Assembly: GCA_037952775.1 (NCBI GenBank)
Contig: JBANAY010000004.1
Span: 11,780,001 to 11,844,000 of the forward strand
Origin: Clonostachys chloroleuca
Taxonomy: Eukaryota; Ascomycota; Sordariomycetes; Hypocreales; Bionectriaceae
Reading direction: 5' to 3'
DNA: 64,000 bases
Part shown: one piece after another, positions 44,103-55,396 of the stretch
Numbering within the stretch: the stretch's first letter is position 1
Layout of the letters: each line of letters starts with the position of its first letter
Program-made: the position numbers and the translations under genes
The notes under the pieces: generated by a model
The model's input: only the letters and a program-made list of their open reading frames with translations
Database searches by the model: none
What the model was told of the DNA's origin: nothing

Positions 44103-45222
44103 ATGAGCACAAAGGCAACTCAACCCGGCGGTAACCTTGGGCCCGAGTTCACCCAAAAGGTGATTGACTCTATGGGCCCCAACACGCCTCCCCGCCTCCG
44201 CGAGATCATGGATTCCTTTATCCGCCACATTCATGCTTTTGCCAATGAAGTGCAACTCACCAGTGATGAATGGCTCCTCGGCGTGGAGATGATCAACTGG
44301 GCGGGCCAAATGAGCAATGAGAAGCGCAACGAGTCACAGCTGATGTGCGATGTCATCGGATTAGAAACGTGAGTCTCACCAAATAAGCGCGTCCAAGCCA
44401 TTTTTGTTAATATCTGCAATTTAGTCTTGTGGATGATATCACTTATACTGCGGCGACAAAGAGCGTCAACGGACTCACCGCATCCGCTATCTTGGGTCCC
44501 TTTTACAGGCACGATCACCCTGTGCGCAAGAATGGCACCACTATCAGCTTCAACACCCCTAAAGATGCCAAGCCTGCTTTCATGTACGGTCGGGTAACCG
44601 ATGCGGTTACGGGCAAGCCCCTTGCCAACACCAGCATCGATGTCTGGCAAGCCTCCACTAACGGTAAGACCGAGAACCATCCGCTGCGGTGACTGAACTG
44701 TCTAATCAGATGATCGAACTTCAGGTCTATACGAGCAACAAGATCCGGAGCAAGAAGACCTGAATCTCCGTGGAAGGTTTATTACCGACGCTGAAGGCCG
44801 CTATTCTTACTACTGCCTCCGACCAACCCCTTACCCCGTAAGCCGCTTGATTACCAGTCACAATCTTGAACATAAACATGTTCTAACCAGTCTCTTAGAT
44901 CCCCGAAGATGGTCCAGCTGGTAAAATGCTTCGCATGATGGATCGCCATTTTTACCGTCCCGCACATATTCATTTATTTGTGAGTGATTGTATAAAGTAC
45001 TTGCGTGATACTTCACTGCTAACACGGTTCTTCTAGGTAAAATCTGAAGGATACAAGCCCCTTGTCACTCAGATTTTCGACAAGGACTGCACTTACTTGG
45101 GAAATGATACCGTTTTCGCTGTCAAGGACGAGTTGGCGGTGGAATTCAAGCCTCGTACTGGAGACCCCGAGGCGTCTTGGGAGGTGGAGTATAATGTTAC
45201 ACTGGCGAGCTCAAGCTCATAG
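44103..45222 (+). CDS. Intradiol ring-cleavage dioxygenase, hydroxyquinol 1,2-dioxygenase type
   Basis: A non-haem Fe(III) enzyme cleaving hydroxyquinol (or catechol) between the hydroxyls, giving maleylacetate (or muconate). Five exons (44103-44368, 44425-44663, 44725-44837, 44899-44979, 45037-45222) give 294 aa; introns are 56-61 bp. Iron ligands in the rebuilt protein are Tyr171 (GLYEQQDP), Tyr204 (RPTPYPIP), and His229/His231 (RPAHIHLF). The N-terminal helical dimer domain contains [13 protein letters not shown], and [10 protein letters not shown] precedes the core; both are typical of the hydroxyquinol subgroup. Length is usual. It lies downstream of the CoA-transferase, same strand. A maleylacetate reductase, normally its partner, is not in this window. 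Confidence 0.93.
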
Positions 45223-45693
45223 GTATGTATTTATTTGAATAAATAGCATTAGTTCATGTCATTTAGCAAGAGGGGCTAAGCACTGCAGCTGTTCATGTAT
45301 GCACAATTGGCCGAACGAGATGATTGGTGATCCCAGACTTTTATCCCTCCCTTTGACGTTAACTTGAGAAGTTGGTGGCGTTATATAATGGTCAGGTGGT
45401 TCATTCCTGCCCAATCATTTGAATTTGAGGCGTCGGCTACCGGATTTACTGTTGTATTTCCCGTGCTGCTGGTTCTGAGGGTCCAGAAGACGTCAATAAT
45501 TGGCTGTTCATGTTACATCAATGGCTTACGTGCATCTTATGGTTGGCGCATGTGAATATTGGGCACCAAGGGTCCTCTGTTCGTGAGGGAATAAAGAAGC
45601 CTTCTGCCTATCAGCCTACGGGTTCCATTAACTACCCTTCAGCGTGCCCCTCTGATTAGGAACACTTATCTATCCCCCTAGGCACTCACGGCA
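45223..45693. other. Intergenic, no gene seen
   Basis: 471 bp between the dioxygenase and the BTB-like gene; the frame 45364-45555 shows no motif. Confidence 0.5.
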
Positions 45694-46958
45694 ATGAATA
45701 GCGGCGAGAGAAGCTACGAGTTGGACGTGCGGGATTGGGCGTCGTCAGAGCCACTTCAATCGTTAGTACTCATTGAACTACCCACTGGAAGATTTCTGTA
45801 TTGACATGAGGCAGCCCTTACTCCAGCAAAGCATGCGCCCTATTCTTTGGGGATGAAGGTCCAATTTATGTTCACAGGAAGCTACTTGATGCGAGCCCCA
45901 AGCTCGTCCCTAAGAACGGCCGTCTCGATTTTGATAACATCCCAATCGACGTTGGACATATTCTTGTCCATTTTCTTCTGACAAAAGAATACCAATACCT
46001 TGGACTAAGGCGACAAACCAATGATGAGGTCCTGGACGAATTCAACACTGCTCTCTTGGCTTGTAGCGCCGCCCAAAGCCTCGAGTTACCCGCACTCTCC
46101 CTTCTTGCAAAAGAGCAATTAGAAGTCGTTGGGAATCAATTGAAACTGACCTCTATCGTTCGGGCAATCGAAGCATTGAGGCCATCACCTATTAATATCC
46201 CGGAGGTGGCAGCATATCTCAAATTGCGCATTGAGAGGCTCGTCAAGAGTTTCAGCAGCGACACTAGCCGGGTCCTCTCGGATGAGCTCGCTGAACCGAC
46301 ATCTGCAAGTGAAGTTCTCCTCAGATGTATCCTTGAACTGCAAATCGCTCCGGGTATGGTTGTTGTTGAAAGTGCACAAGCTAAAGATATGGTGATTCAC
46401 GACATCTGCGACACAGAAGCGGGAGAAAGTGAAGAGCCACCGGCTCAAACATCAATAACTGCCGACTTTGCAGCTGTCGGTACCGACACGGCAGCGGCTG
46501 AAGAGCCACGAGCTGAGGAGGCAGACACTAGAGAAGCTATGCCAATTGAAGAAACAGTGCCAATCGAGGAATCAGTGCCGATCGAGGAACCAGTGTCAAT
46601 TGAAGAGAGGATGCCAATTGAACCACGAGTACCCATTGAAAGCCCGGCACCATACGAGCCAGTACCAATTGACGAAACGTTACCTATTGAACCACCGCTA
46701 CCAATTGACGAAGGTAATTGAACCTAATACCTTGGAACTGGTGATCCCGGACCTATAGAGAATCTTGCTGACGGTGTTGCCTCAGAATATATGAGTCGAT
46801 TTTACCCTCGGAATTCACACATCCCCAATGCTTCTTCATGGACTCACCCAAAACCAGCAATACAGTATAAGAAGAAGGCCAAAAAGCAACGCCTCATAAA
46901 GATACCTACTGAACCTGCTCCTGATGATCCTTCTGAGGATGAGCCTATCTACTATTGA
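45694..46958 (+). CDS. BTB/POZ-like protein with Pro-Ile-Glu pentapeptide repeats
   Basis: 384 aa from exons 45694-45761, 45827-46713 and 46759-46958 (introns of 65 and 45 bp). The first join gives SKACALFFGDEGPIYVHRKL, the typical BTB opening, and LDFDNIPIDVGHILVHFLL follows, as in fungal BTB-like proteins. Residues about 130-220 are helical. Near 260-320 there is a run of 5-6 residue repeats of the form (V/M)-P-I-(E/D)-(E/P), about twelve copies, strongly acidic. The third exon is inferred from a GTAATT...TATAG intron that removes an early TGA and adds a Lys-rich stretch and acidic tail; it is the least certain part. Likely a protein-interaction adaptor; partners unknown. Confidence 0.72.
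46530..46712 (+). repeat. Degenerate 15-bp repeats coding PIEE-type pentapeptides
   Basis: Repeats of a 15-bp unit resembling CCAATTGAAGAACCAGTG, with one-base variants, about twelve copies inside the BTB-like gene. Confidence 0.75.
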
Positions 46959-47243
46959 AGACTACCGGGTGTTCAATGCGCTTCTCTAACAACATTATGA
47001 TTCTAGGCGTCTAGCACAGCTACTTTGGCCGAATAAATGTTAATTCCCTCAATTCATGATGCGTACATTCGTAATTTACATACGGTTGGGGAGTGTAATA
47101 TCGTGGCCATCCGCGACTGACTAATCATGTCCAAGTCCGATTAATAATACGAAAAAGGGTGGATTTGATCTCAAGAGGGACGATTGCATGATTTGTACGA
47201 TCCATCAACAAATCTCATTCATCACATCTAAAATTTCCGTTTC

Positions 47244-49329
47244 ATGGACGGCCATAACCCTGTTCGCAGACGCAAAGGTGGGGGACAACCATCTGATAAT
47301 TTTCGCAAGGCTCTCCTCGCTGAAGAATATGTGGATCGATAGCTTGCGATTTCTGCGTTTCGCGGAAGATCAGATGCGATTCGCTTAAGCCCGTATGCAC
47401 AAATTGCCGTACCTACGGCGCCGAGTGCCGGATGACCATCACAACCAAGGCGGGTAGAAGAAGGCCTCTAGATACTCACCACCACGGCCAGTATCCTGCC
47501 ACGGTGCCGGCAGAGTCTCCATCACAACCGTAGGCCTCCACTCCGTCTCCTGGCCGGTCGGAAAACATGATGTTCTAGACTTCTAACAAACCGTAACCAG
47601 GGAGGTATCACTAGAATCACGGCTTTCTAACATAGAGTCACAGCTGGCCCAACTCGTTGCCAATTCTGAGGCAGCACATGCCACCCTACAGCAACGTGTT
47701 GCCCCAGTCTCGTCCGGTCATCATGTACGGTTCAGTGATCTGCCGGAAGTAAGCTCATACCAATCGCCGGATATGTGGCATGAAACCTCCAGTATGCCAT
47801 GCATGAGTATAGCCAGGAATATTAGTGCCAATTCGGGGATACCAACTGCGACATGTGGACAGTTAGATCTCCCTCCCTTAACTGAGCTGCTCCCCGTGGT
47901 GGACAACTATTTTAATGCCTACAACCGACACACTCCGTTATTCGACCAGCCGAATTTTATGCGCATGATTCTGGAAATATATTCATCCCCTCACCCGCGG
48001 GAAATAGTCCCATGGGCGGCACTCAACTTAGTCCTTGCGATCAGTTACCGACTGTTGGAGGATAGATCCTTGGACGACCCAGCACTAGCACAAAGTATTC
48101 GGATTGTTCAGTCAGCAACAACTGATCTGATGGCATGGGACAAGGACCTTCTGGGTTTACAGGTCTTGTTGGGCATGGTGACACTCTTCCAGGGAGCAAC
48201 CAGCCCTCAGCTATCAATTGTTCTTATCGGAAGCTGCATACGGCTTATTCAAAGTATGGGTTTGCCTTCACAGAGAAGCTTTGAAGGGCTTCCGCCTAGT
48301 GCTGCTTTACAAAAGCGGCGTATATTTTGGATTGCGTATATTCTTGACAAAGTCAGCTGCATGGTTTGATAGATGCTTCTGAGACTGAAATTTCATACTA
48401 ACAATTCGTCGCCAGGATTTGGCACTTCGAGCGAAAGCACCATATACTCAGATCGATGCAGAGATGGATCTCGAATTCCCCGAGGATAGCGAGGATGGGC
48501 TAGGTATAGTGACATCCAAGATAGATGGACTCCGGTTTAACTATCTGCGTGCTCGTGTAGAGCTTGCCAATATCCAAGGGAAGATCCACGATCTCTTATA
48601 TAGCAAGCGAGCTCGGAAGCTATCTGAGGATCAGAAACTACACAGCATTTCGCGCATAGATGATATGATTCGAACATGGCGAGAGTCAATCCCCGATGGC
48701 CTCTTGACTGCTGATGGCTTGCGCGGCGACTGAACGATGGAGCTATCCAATTAATGACAAACTTGCTCAATCGGCACCTAGAATGCATCTTTAGGCTTCA
48801 TTCGATGTACTCCTTTGAACTGGCATGGCTGAACAGGGTTCGATGCTACTTGTCACCCTGTGTCATCGAACTCCGAGACGACATGGATGGCGAAGTGGTG
48901 CATTGTAACCTCGCGCCCCTCCCAATAGGTTGGGAAGAGTGCGTGAAGTACTGCCGACTTTGTCTAGAATTACTAGTCATGGGTAAAGAGACGGAGCATG
49001 CTATGCGGTACGTATCCTCAAAGTTCCGTTGGTCGCTTGATTTCTAACTGGTTGAACTTTCCAGGATTCATACTTGTTGTGAGCTATCAGCTCTGATAGT
49101 GCTGCTGGTTAACATCATCGAGAATCCAGATCATGAATTCCTTTCTGTTGATCAAAACTTGATCGATCGAACACGGGAGTTATTTGAAAAGCTGAGCGAG
49201 GGCTCATCAGAGAACAAATTCTTTCTCCTGCAACTTGCGCAAGATCTAGATAGACGAGCAAGGGGGCAAGTCAACCGGGTTTTACAAGCGAACGATATGT
49301 GGTTTCTAGAAGACATGGTGGATAGCTAG
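47244..49329 (+). CDS. Zn2Cys6 transcription factor, frameshifted
   Basis: A fungal regulator whose DNA-binding domain is visible only after splicing: 47244-47277 joins 47343-47529 to give C13-x2-C16-x6-C23-x6-C30-x2-C33-x6-C40 (KACDFCVSRKIRC...). Further exons are 47601-48363, 48416-49007 and 49065-49329. A coiled-coil-like segment LSNIESQLAQLVANSEAAH follows the cluster. The fungal_trans domain covers about 140-400 (DNYFNAYNRHTPLFDQPNF, IGSCIRLIQSMGLP). Near 48725 the frame ends at a TGA after LTADGLRGD, but the next frame continues at once as RLNDGAIQLMTNLL to the natural C-terminus. One missing base explains it; total exon length is 2 modulo 3. No intron can bridge it. It is either an inactivating mutation or an assembly error. 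Confidence 0.75.
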
Positions 49330-49791
49330 ATTCAAATAAACCTCCCGAACTATCAAAAACTTGTCGACGATCTATTCAATCGAACGCCAGCCCTTCAGTG
49401 TTTTTCCTTTCTCCTTGCTCTTGGTCATCATGAAAACAAGTAGTGTTGGATTGCTATCACAACTCTGACCAAGCGAAAACGGAGACAGAGACGGAGACGG
49501 AGACGGAATTCCACGGAGCGGGTCCAAGCATATCATCGGAACGGAGCTCCCCAGGCCCTGTAGTATAACAAGTGCTCACGTATTACACTATGGTCTTAGA
49601 AATCTATTTATCGGTTCTTCCAATTAATCATATCAAATTTTCCGAGAGCGAATAAAAGGCTTCATCGCTCTGGGTTTGTAGCTTAAAACTTCTGAGTCCC
49701 ACCACGTGGCAGCGCACTGCAAAAATTCAGGAGACGTTCGCAGCGTAGCTTGGCTTATTGGAACAGCAAATCTGATTACATTGTCGTTACT
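49330..49791. other. Intergenic, no gene seen
   Basis: 462 bp. A short hexamer repeat (GGAGAC/GAGACG) lies at 49480-49504. Confidence 0.5.
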
Positions 49792-51082
49792 ATGACAAAG
49801 ATACTCCTGTAATCAACCCATCTCCCACTCCTCTTCTCTTTTGCTAGAGCTAACTGCCAAATACCTAGAACCGGTGCCTCGGGCTATATTGGTGGCGACC
49901 TTCTTTATCTCATTGCCAAACGGCATCCTGAATACGGAGTGACGACGCTCGTCCGGAATACCGCCCAGATCGAAACGATCAGTCGATTTTCAAACCACGT
50001 ACAAGTGGTTCAAGGCACTCTGGATGATGAGGACGTTCTTGAAAGAGAGGCCAGCGAAGCGGATATCGTTCTCAGTAAGTGCTGCTACCCCGTCATACAA
50101 ATCATTATCGCTGACTTTCTGGGCAGACTTGGCTTCATCAAGCCATGTTAAGAGCGTGCAAGCAATTCATCGCGGTCTACTAAGTAAGCTTGAACGTGGT
50201 AAAAAGCCCCCGTACTGGATTCAGATATCGGGAGGTGCCGCAGTAGTTTCCACGGAGGTGGCAAACCGGAACTGGGAACCGGGTACAGGAAGCGACAACG
50301 TTTGGGATGATTTGGATGGCATTGCCGCAATAAAATCCATCATAAGGAGCAACCCCACCCGAGCTGTTGATAACTACATGATGTCCGTTGCACAGAGCTC
50401 CAGCTACATTAAAACAGCCGTCATCTACCCGCCTATCATCTACGGGTCAGGGCGGGGACTAGTCAATCAGAGAAGCGTCCAGATCCCTGATCTTGTTGAG
50501 GCAAGCCTCAAGCGGCGTCGAGCCTTCACACTTGGCCCTGGTGTAAACCGATGGGGGAATATTCATATTCGCGATCTCAGCGAGATGATCCTTCGACTTA
50601 TTGAAAAGGCCGTAGAAAGACATACGGATAATAATGTGTGGGGCCAAGACGGAATATATCTCACTGGAGTCGGAGAGTTGGTACGTCTCGTTTTTCTACC
50701 CCAGATTTGACAAGCAAATTATCGCTCGACAGCTAACATAAATTTGTTTGTGGACCTTTAATGACATATCCAGGCGGATTGCGGCAGCCGCCTTTGATCT
50801 TGGGCTTCTTCCCGATGCATCAGTTGAAGTTATGAGAGAGGATCAATTTAACCAACTTCTAAGCCATCACGCGGGTTTCCCTGGTTCGATTTTGTACGGA
50901 ACTAACTCCCGAGGGGGTCAAACAGAGCCCAGAAATATTTAGATTGGATTCCAACACATCATAGTTTGGAAGAAGACATCGTCGAAACCGTGACTCGAGA
51001 GGGTGTACGACTTGGACTGATTGAAGCAGAATGCTTGGACTACATACTCGACTGGCAGCTGGTAGCAAATTGCCTAGATTGA
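49792..51082 (+). pseudogene. Decayed NAD-dependent epimerase/dehydratase (extended SDR)
   Basis: A 17-bp first exon (49792-49808) joins 49869 to give MTKILLTGASGYIGGDLLYL, a perfect GxxGxxG NAD site. A second join (50074/50127) gives VLNLASSSHVKSVQAIHRGL. The body includes IYPPIIYGSGRGLVNQRSVQ and GPGVNRWGNIHIRDL, typical of extended SDRs. After GVGEL (50680) the expected intron has no usable acceptor: the frame leading into WTFNDISRRIAAAAFDLG carries an upstream TAA. Near 50915, after GTNSRGG, the coding signal jumps frame to SNRAQKYLDWIPTHHS and runs to TGA at 51080-51082. The frameshift is clear; the intron problem is less certain. Probably a recent pseudogene. It lies next to the frameshifted regulator. 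Confidence 0.7.
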
Positions 51083-51919
51083 TACACATGGGAACCTTTA
51101 AAGTATATACTCCTTTCAATATAGCGTTTCAGCACATCTATCTAGAAACGGGAGTCTCGCCAAGGGAAGAGCCAGGGTAGCACATGTGCAAGTACAACCT
51201 TTTCCTCCTCACACACTGACTACAGATGCGATTGCAGTCTTCAATCAGGAGAGAAGTGATGAACACTTATTTGAGTGTTCTAGACCTCTGACTTAGAAGA
51301 ATTGTGGCACTATTGTCTGGTGTAGACGTTTATCCTATCCCTTGTTCTTAGTGCGTTAAGTCCACTCCTGTTGATCTACTTATTCGAAAACTCTAAGGGA
51401 AATGCGCAGCCAATTGTCCAATTTTGTCATGTCGAGCTTCTAAACTAACCCCTGCTTGTAGGATCTCAACACTCCACTAGATCCCTTGAGAAGTGATAAA
51501 TACATTACACGCCTGAAACAAACCTGTAACGCCCAGTAATGCACGTTTGGGAGAAACTTGCTTAAACTTGCTCAACCCACATTTAGCCGTCCTCCTGGTA
51601 AGAAAGGATCTTTTGGCTAGTATCGGGAACATAACTGATAGATTTAGCTTGGTCTTTGCTTCCGGGTTTCCTAAACGGACAGGGGCACCAGGATGATGAT
51701 CTCGGAATATCGGATACGAGCCTGTCATCTGTCGGGAACATTGTTTCATTGAGATTAGACTACTATATGCTTGAAAAATGGCCGATTCGGAGGGTTCTAT
51801 CATCCGAGCCTAGTTCTTTTCAATATAAAAGTCCTTTGTAGAAATATGAGGCTTTCTATAGGCCTTTTCTATCCTAATTTCTTAATGTTGTCGTCCAACA
51901 GCATTATAGACAGTTCATT
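51083..51919. other. Intergenic, upstream region of the tannase gene
   Basis: 837 bp. The open minus-strand frame 51477-51803 lacks any motif and overlaps the presumed promoter. No gene supported. Confidence 0.5.
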
Positions 51920-53613
51920 ATGCTCTCTTACAACCGCCCTTTACTGCTTGCGATCAACGCTCTGAGCTTGGCCACTGTCGCACGCTGTGCCGCTTTCAAT
52001 TGTTCATCTTTCGGGCAGTCAGTGGAACTATCCTCATACAATGCTACTATCCTCAATTCCACCCACTATGCTGTTGGCGAACTGAATGAAGCGGGGACTG
52101 TCAACGCGGTCCCCTTTTGCGAAGTGTATGCTTCTGTCGGTTATGGCACGAACGATACCATCATCTTCGCACTCTGGCTGCCCGACGAGCAGTACTCCTC
52201 GCGGTTCATGGCAGTTGGCAACGGTGGCCAGGGAGGAGTCATCCCCTACACCGACATGATGGAAGAGTTGAATAGCGGGTTGGGCTTCGCTGTAGCCGGC
52301 GGCAACGCAGGCCACCTGGCCTCAGACAACGACGCCGGTACTGGCGATGGTCTCGGCGCACCTGGCGTCTATCAGCCGTTCCTTCACGACGAAGACCAGG
52401 TGAAAGCCTGGCTCCATAATGCCATTAGCCTGATCACACCGCCGGCAAAGGAGCTGATCAGAATCTCCTATGGGGGTCAGCCAGAGCATTCCTACTACAG
52501 GGGCTGCTCCGCCGGCGGTGCGCAGGGCTTCTCGCTCGCTGAATTCCACCCCGACCTGTTTGACGGAGTAATTGCAGGGTGCCCTGCAAATTGGTTTACC
52601 CGTCTTATTCTGGGCTTCCTCTGGAACTCTCAACAAGCAAGTGTAAGTTTGCCCATCTGATTCTTCTTTGTGTGTTGCTTACTCAATTTGTACAACAGAC
52701 CAACGCAACGTTTCTTTCCGACTCCGTTTTGGAGTTTATCCAAGCGAGCGTCATCCGCGAGTGCGACCTCATCGACGGCGTAGCCGACAACCTTGTTGAA
52801 AACCCGCTCGCCTGCTCCTTCAACATCTCCTCTTTAGCCTGTACAGAAGGTTCCTCTGCCGGGAACGTCACGTGTCTCACGCCTGACCAGCTCTCCGCCG
52901 TGAGAGCGATATACCAAGGACCTGTGCGTTCGGATGATCCCAGCAAGTCTCTCTGGCCCGGGGTCGCCCTCGGTTCCGAGGCTGGCTGGTCGCTTCCCAT
53001 AGTTCAAGGTCTCCTCTCCTATGTATTCGCCGTGCCAATTCTGCAAAACTTGGTATACGACGACCTAGCCTATGACCCAGCGACATTCAACTGGGGATCC
53101 GACGTGGAAGTCTTGGAAGAACGAGCCGGCGGGCTGATCAATTCGATCAAAACGGATCTCTCCTCCTTCCGCGACCGCGGTGGGAAGATGATCGTGTTTG
53201 CCGGCTGGGCGGATCCCAATATTGCCCCAGAGTGGTCAATCCAACATGTCGAAGCCATCACGCAAGATACCATCGGGCCCGGAACCACTATAGCGGAGAA
53301 CGACTTTGTCAAGCTCGTTATGGTGCCTGGGGGCGGGCACTGTGGCGCAAACATAGCCAAGTATCCGTATGTGCCCGCACACTACGGGTTCTCTACCGCA
53401 ATGGTGGATTGGATAGAAAAAGGTCAAGAGCCAGTTGAGGGGATCAAGAGCTGGGGTCCGACGAATGGAGATGAGAGGACCAGGAGACTTTGCACTTGGC
53501 CTCAGGGTGCGAAGCTCAAAGAAGGGGGAATGTCGATGACTGGGAGAGCTATACTTGTGAATAAGGTAGTTTTTGTATATTCATGCTGTGGATCTATATG
53601 CTCTACATGGTAA
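51920..53613 (+). CDS. Secreted tannase / feruloyl esterase family enzyme
   Basis: Hydrolyses esters of phenolic acids (gallate or hydroxycinnamate) outside the cell. Exons are 51920-52642 and 52699-53613 (545 aa; 56-bp intron, GTAAGT/ACAG). Residues 1-23 are a signal peptide (LLLAINALSLATVARC). The family's CS-D-HC arrangement is complete: Cys196-Ser197 in GCSAGG, Asp413 in GWADPNIAP, His455-Cys456 in PGGGHCG, where the two Cys are expected to form a disulfide bringing Ser and His together. Several N-glycosylation sequons (NCS, NAT, NST, NDT) fit secretion. The C-terminal 15 residues are atypically hydrophobic and may read into a missed intron. Gallate versus ferulate specificity cannot be told here. 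Confidence 0.9.
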
Positions 53614-54170
53614 GAGGAAAATATAAGTTGGGAAGTTACATTGCGACATATACTAAGTACGATGCAGAAGCAGCAAGTACACCCTAGTGTTCAAGTGTTT
53701 GAACCAAGTCCTCTTTGCTTGTCATGGATCTTCTCGGGGCCAAAATAAGAACCGCGAGCGATTGCCCAGGATGAACTATCCAAACATGGCTGGGATTTGC
53801 TGCCAAGAAATTGGGCAACTTATGACACAATATCAAAGAAGCTTGTGTCTCGAGAGTCGTCCAGGTAGCGGAGCTGAGCAATAGCGCGCTCGTGATATAC
53901 TGAAAGGCATACATCGCCCTCCGACACCATCCGATTCGCTCTTTGACTCATATGCGGCAACTGAGCCTGCTGAATGAAGCCTTTCGTCAACGCGAAGCAC
54001 CTTTTGCATCTCTGAGCAAGATGGTGGGTTTGACAGGAGCACTTGCATGCTGATGTGGTGGTGTTGGGATTCATGACATCCTCAGCGCAAGTTGAGGTCC
54101 CCGTAGAGAAACAATATGTCGGCAGTAGTGTTTAATGACTGCCTTATCAGAATTGGACTCTCGCTCTCAT
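53614..54170. other. Convergent intergenic region
   Basis: 557 bp between 3' ends. Overlapping small minus-strand frames at 53684-54074 show no motif. Confidence 0.5.
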
Positions 54171-54566
54171 CTATCGGCAGACGCCGCCTGGAGTATCTCT
54201 TGGGGTGTAGGGCGGAGGAGGCTCCTGAACTGCGGGAAATGAATTAATTGGCTGTACTGTCGCCGTTGGCGGTGCTGACGGCTGTGTTGCGGTAGGAGGT
54301 AGATATACTGGCGGCGCAGCTGCCCTTCGTCGCTTACAGCACCAGACTATGATCATGGAGAGGCCGAAAAGAACGGATACTACAATACCGACGATGGTCC
54401 AAGTTGGGATGGGTTTCTTCCAGCCATTGCCGCCTGATGAGATACCACGCGTGGAGTGCTCAGAGACTGCATCCTTGTCCGAGGGCAGAAGGGGAAGTGC
54501 GTTTGCTGTGGCTGCTAACCCACAGACCAGGCTCAAGAGAGTAGGTAGATGGCTTGAGAAGTTCAT
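54171..54566 (-). CDS. Small single-pass membrane protein with PPxY motif
   Basis: 131 aa, no introns. Residues 1-23 are a signal peptide ending ANA, followed by a short extracellular region with SSGGNGWKKP. One membrane segment lies at about 56-76 (WTIVGIVVSVLFGLSMIIVW), then a CCKRRR stop-transfer with two Cys suited to palmitoylation. The cytosolic tail is Pro-rich with PPVYLPP and PPPPYTPR. The latter is a PPxY motif of the kind bound by WW domains, for example in Rsp5-type ubiquitin ligases and their adaptors. The architecture suggests a type I membrane adaptor or stress sensor; that is inference. Family unrecognised, but the layout is too ordered to be chance. Confidence 0.72.
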   Translation of the reverse strand: MNFSSHLPTLLSLVCGLAATANALPLLPSDKDAVSEHSTRGISSGGNGWKKPIPTWTIVGIVVSVLFGLSMIIVWCCKRRRAAAPPVYLPPTATQPSAPPTATVQPINSFPAVQEPPPPYTPRDTPGGVCR

Positions 54567-55396
54567 GTTGACGGCTTCGATGAGTGGCTGGATCGTTTTC
54601 GTATACCGGACAACAGATTATAGCGAGGCCCACACGCCCCTCTTATAACCATCCCCTTCTCTGGGATTGTTCTCTGGTCGTTCTATGCAAGGGCAGCAAG
54701 GCATATTGCTGATGACATCGGCCTTGGCGATGGGAAGGCTGAGCCACAACGTTGCCCCAGCTTGGAGGGGCTTCCCTGCCAATATTCGGATGACTTGGGT
54801 CGTGCTCGCAAGTCCACCAATCTCAATTGCGAACTAAGACGTGCCAAGATCTACCCAGACCCGGGGACTGCCAATCTGGGTCATATCATTGTGAGCCCTA
54901 GGCGAGAGAATTACCACCTAGCCGACTTTTTGGACTTGACATCATCTCGCGCTGCGACCACCAGGCATTTGCTCACACATTCTACACGCCAATCCTAGGT
55001 CATCTGATCATATCATAAGGCCAAAGGAAATACCATCTACCGGGCCAGACTCATCTTGATCGATGATTCCACTGTTCCGGGCCTTGCAGCCGTATTTTGC
55101 TCATTTAGCCGATCATGGTGTTGAGGTCAACCTCGCCATTTCGGATTACCGCCGCCAGGGAAGCCGTACATCATTACACAAAGTACAGCTAGAGACCGCT
55201 TCGGTGGCACCGATCTTATAATCCTGCCAGATGCCGGATGTGTCTGGATTCGATCCATTATTCTCGTGTAAGGCCCTGAGAGGGTACATTTCTTAGTATC
55301 AGCACTATAGCCGCGTAATAGTAGTACATTCTGAAAAACTCTGGTGTTATTTACACCAGGTCGCTGCCCTGATGCTTCTTCTCTTCATCATAGATA
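54567..55396. other. Intergenic, no gene seen
   Basis: 830 bp between the small membrane protein (its promoter side) and the 3' end of the regulator gene. Frame 54762-54998 has no motif. Confidence 0.5.

Noticed and set aside
51477..51803. Minus-strand frame of 108 codons before the tannase
   Set aside because: No family features and it overlaps the presumed tannase promoter.
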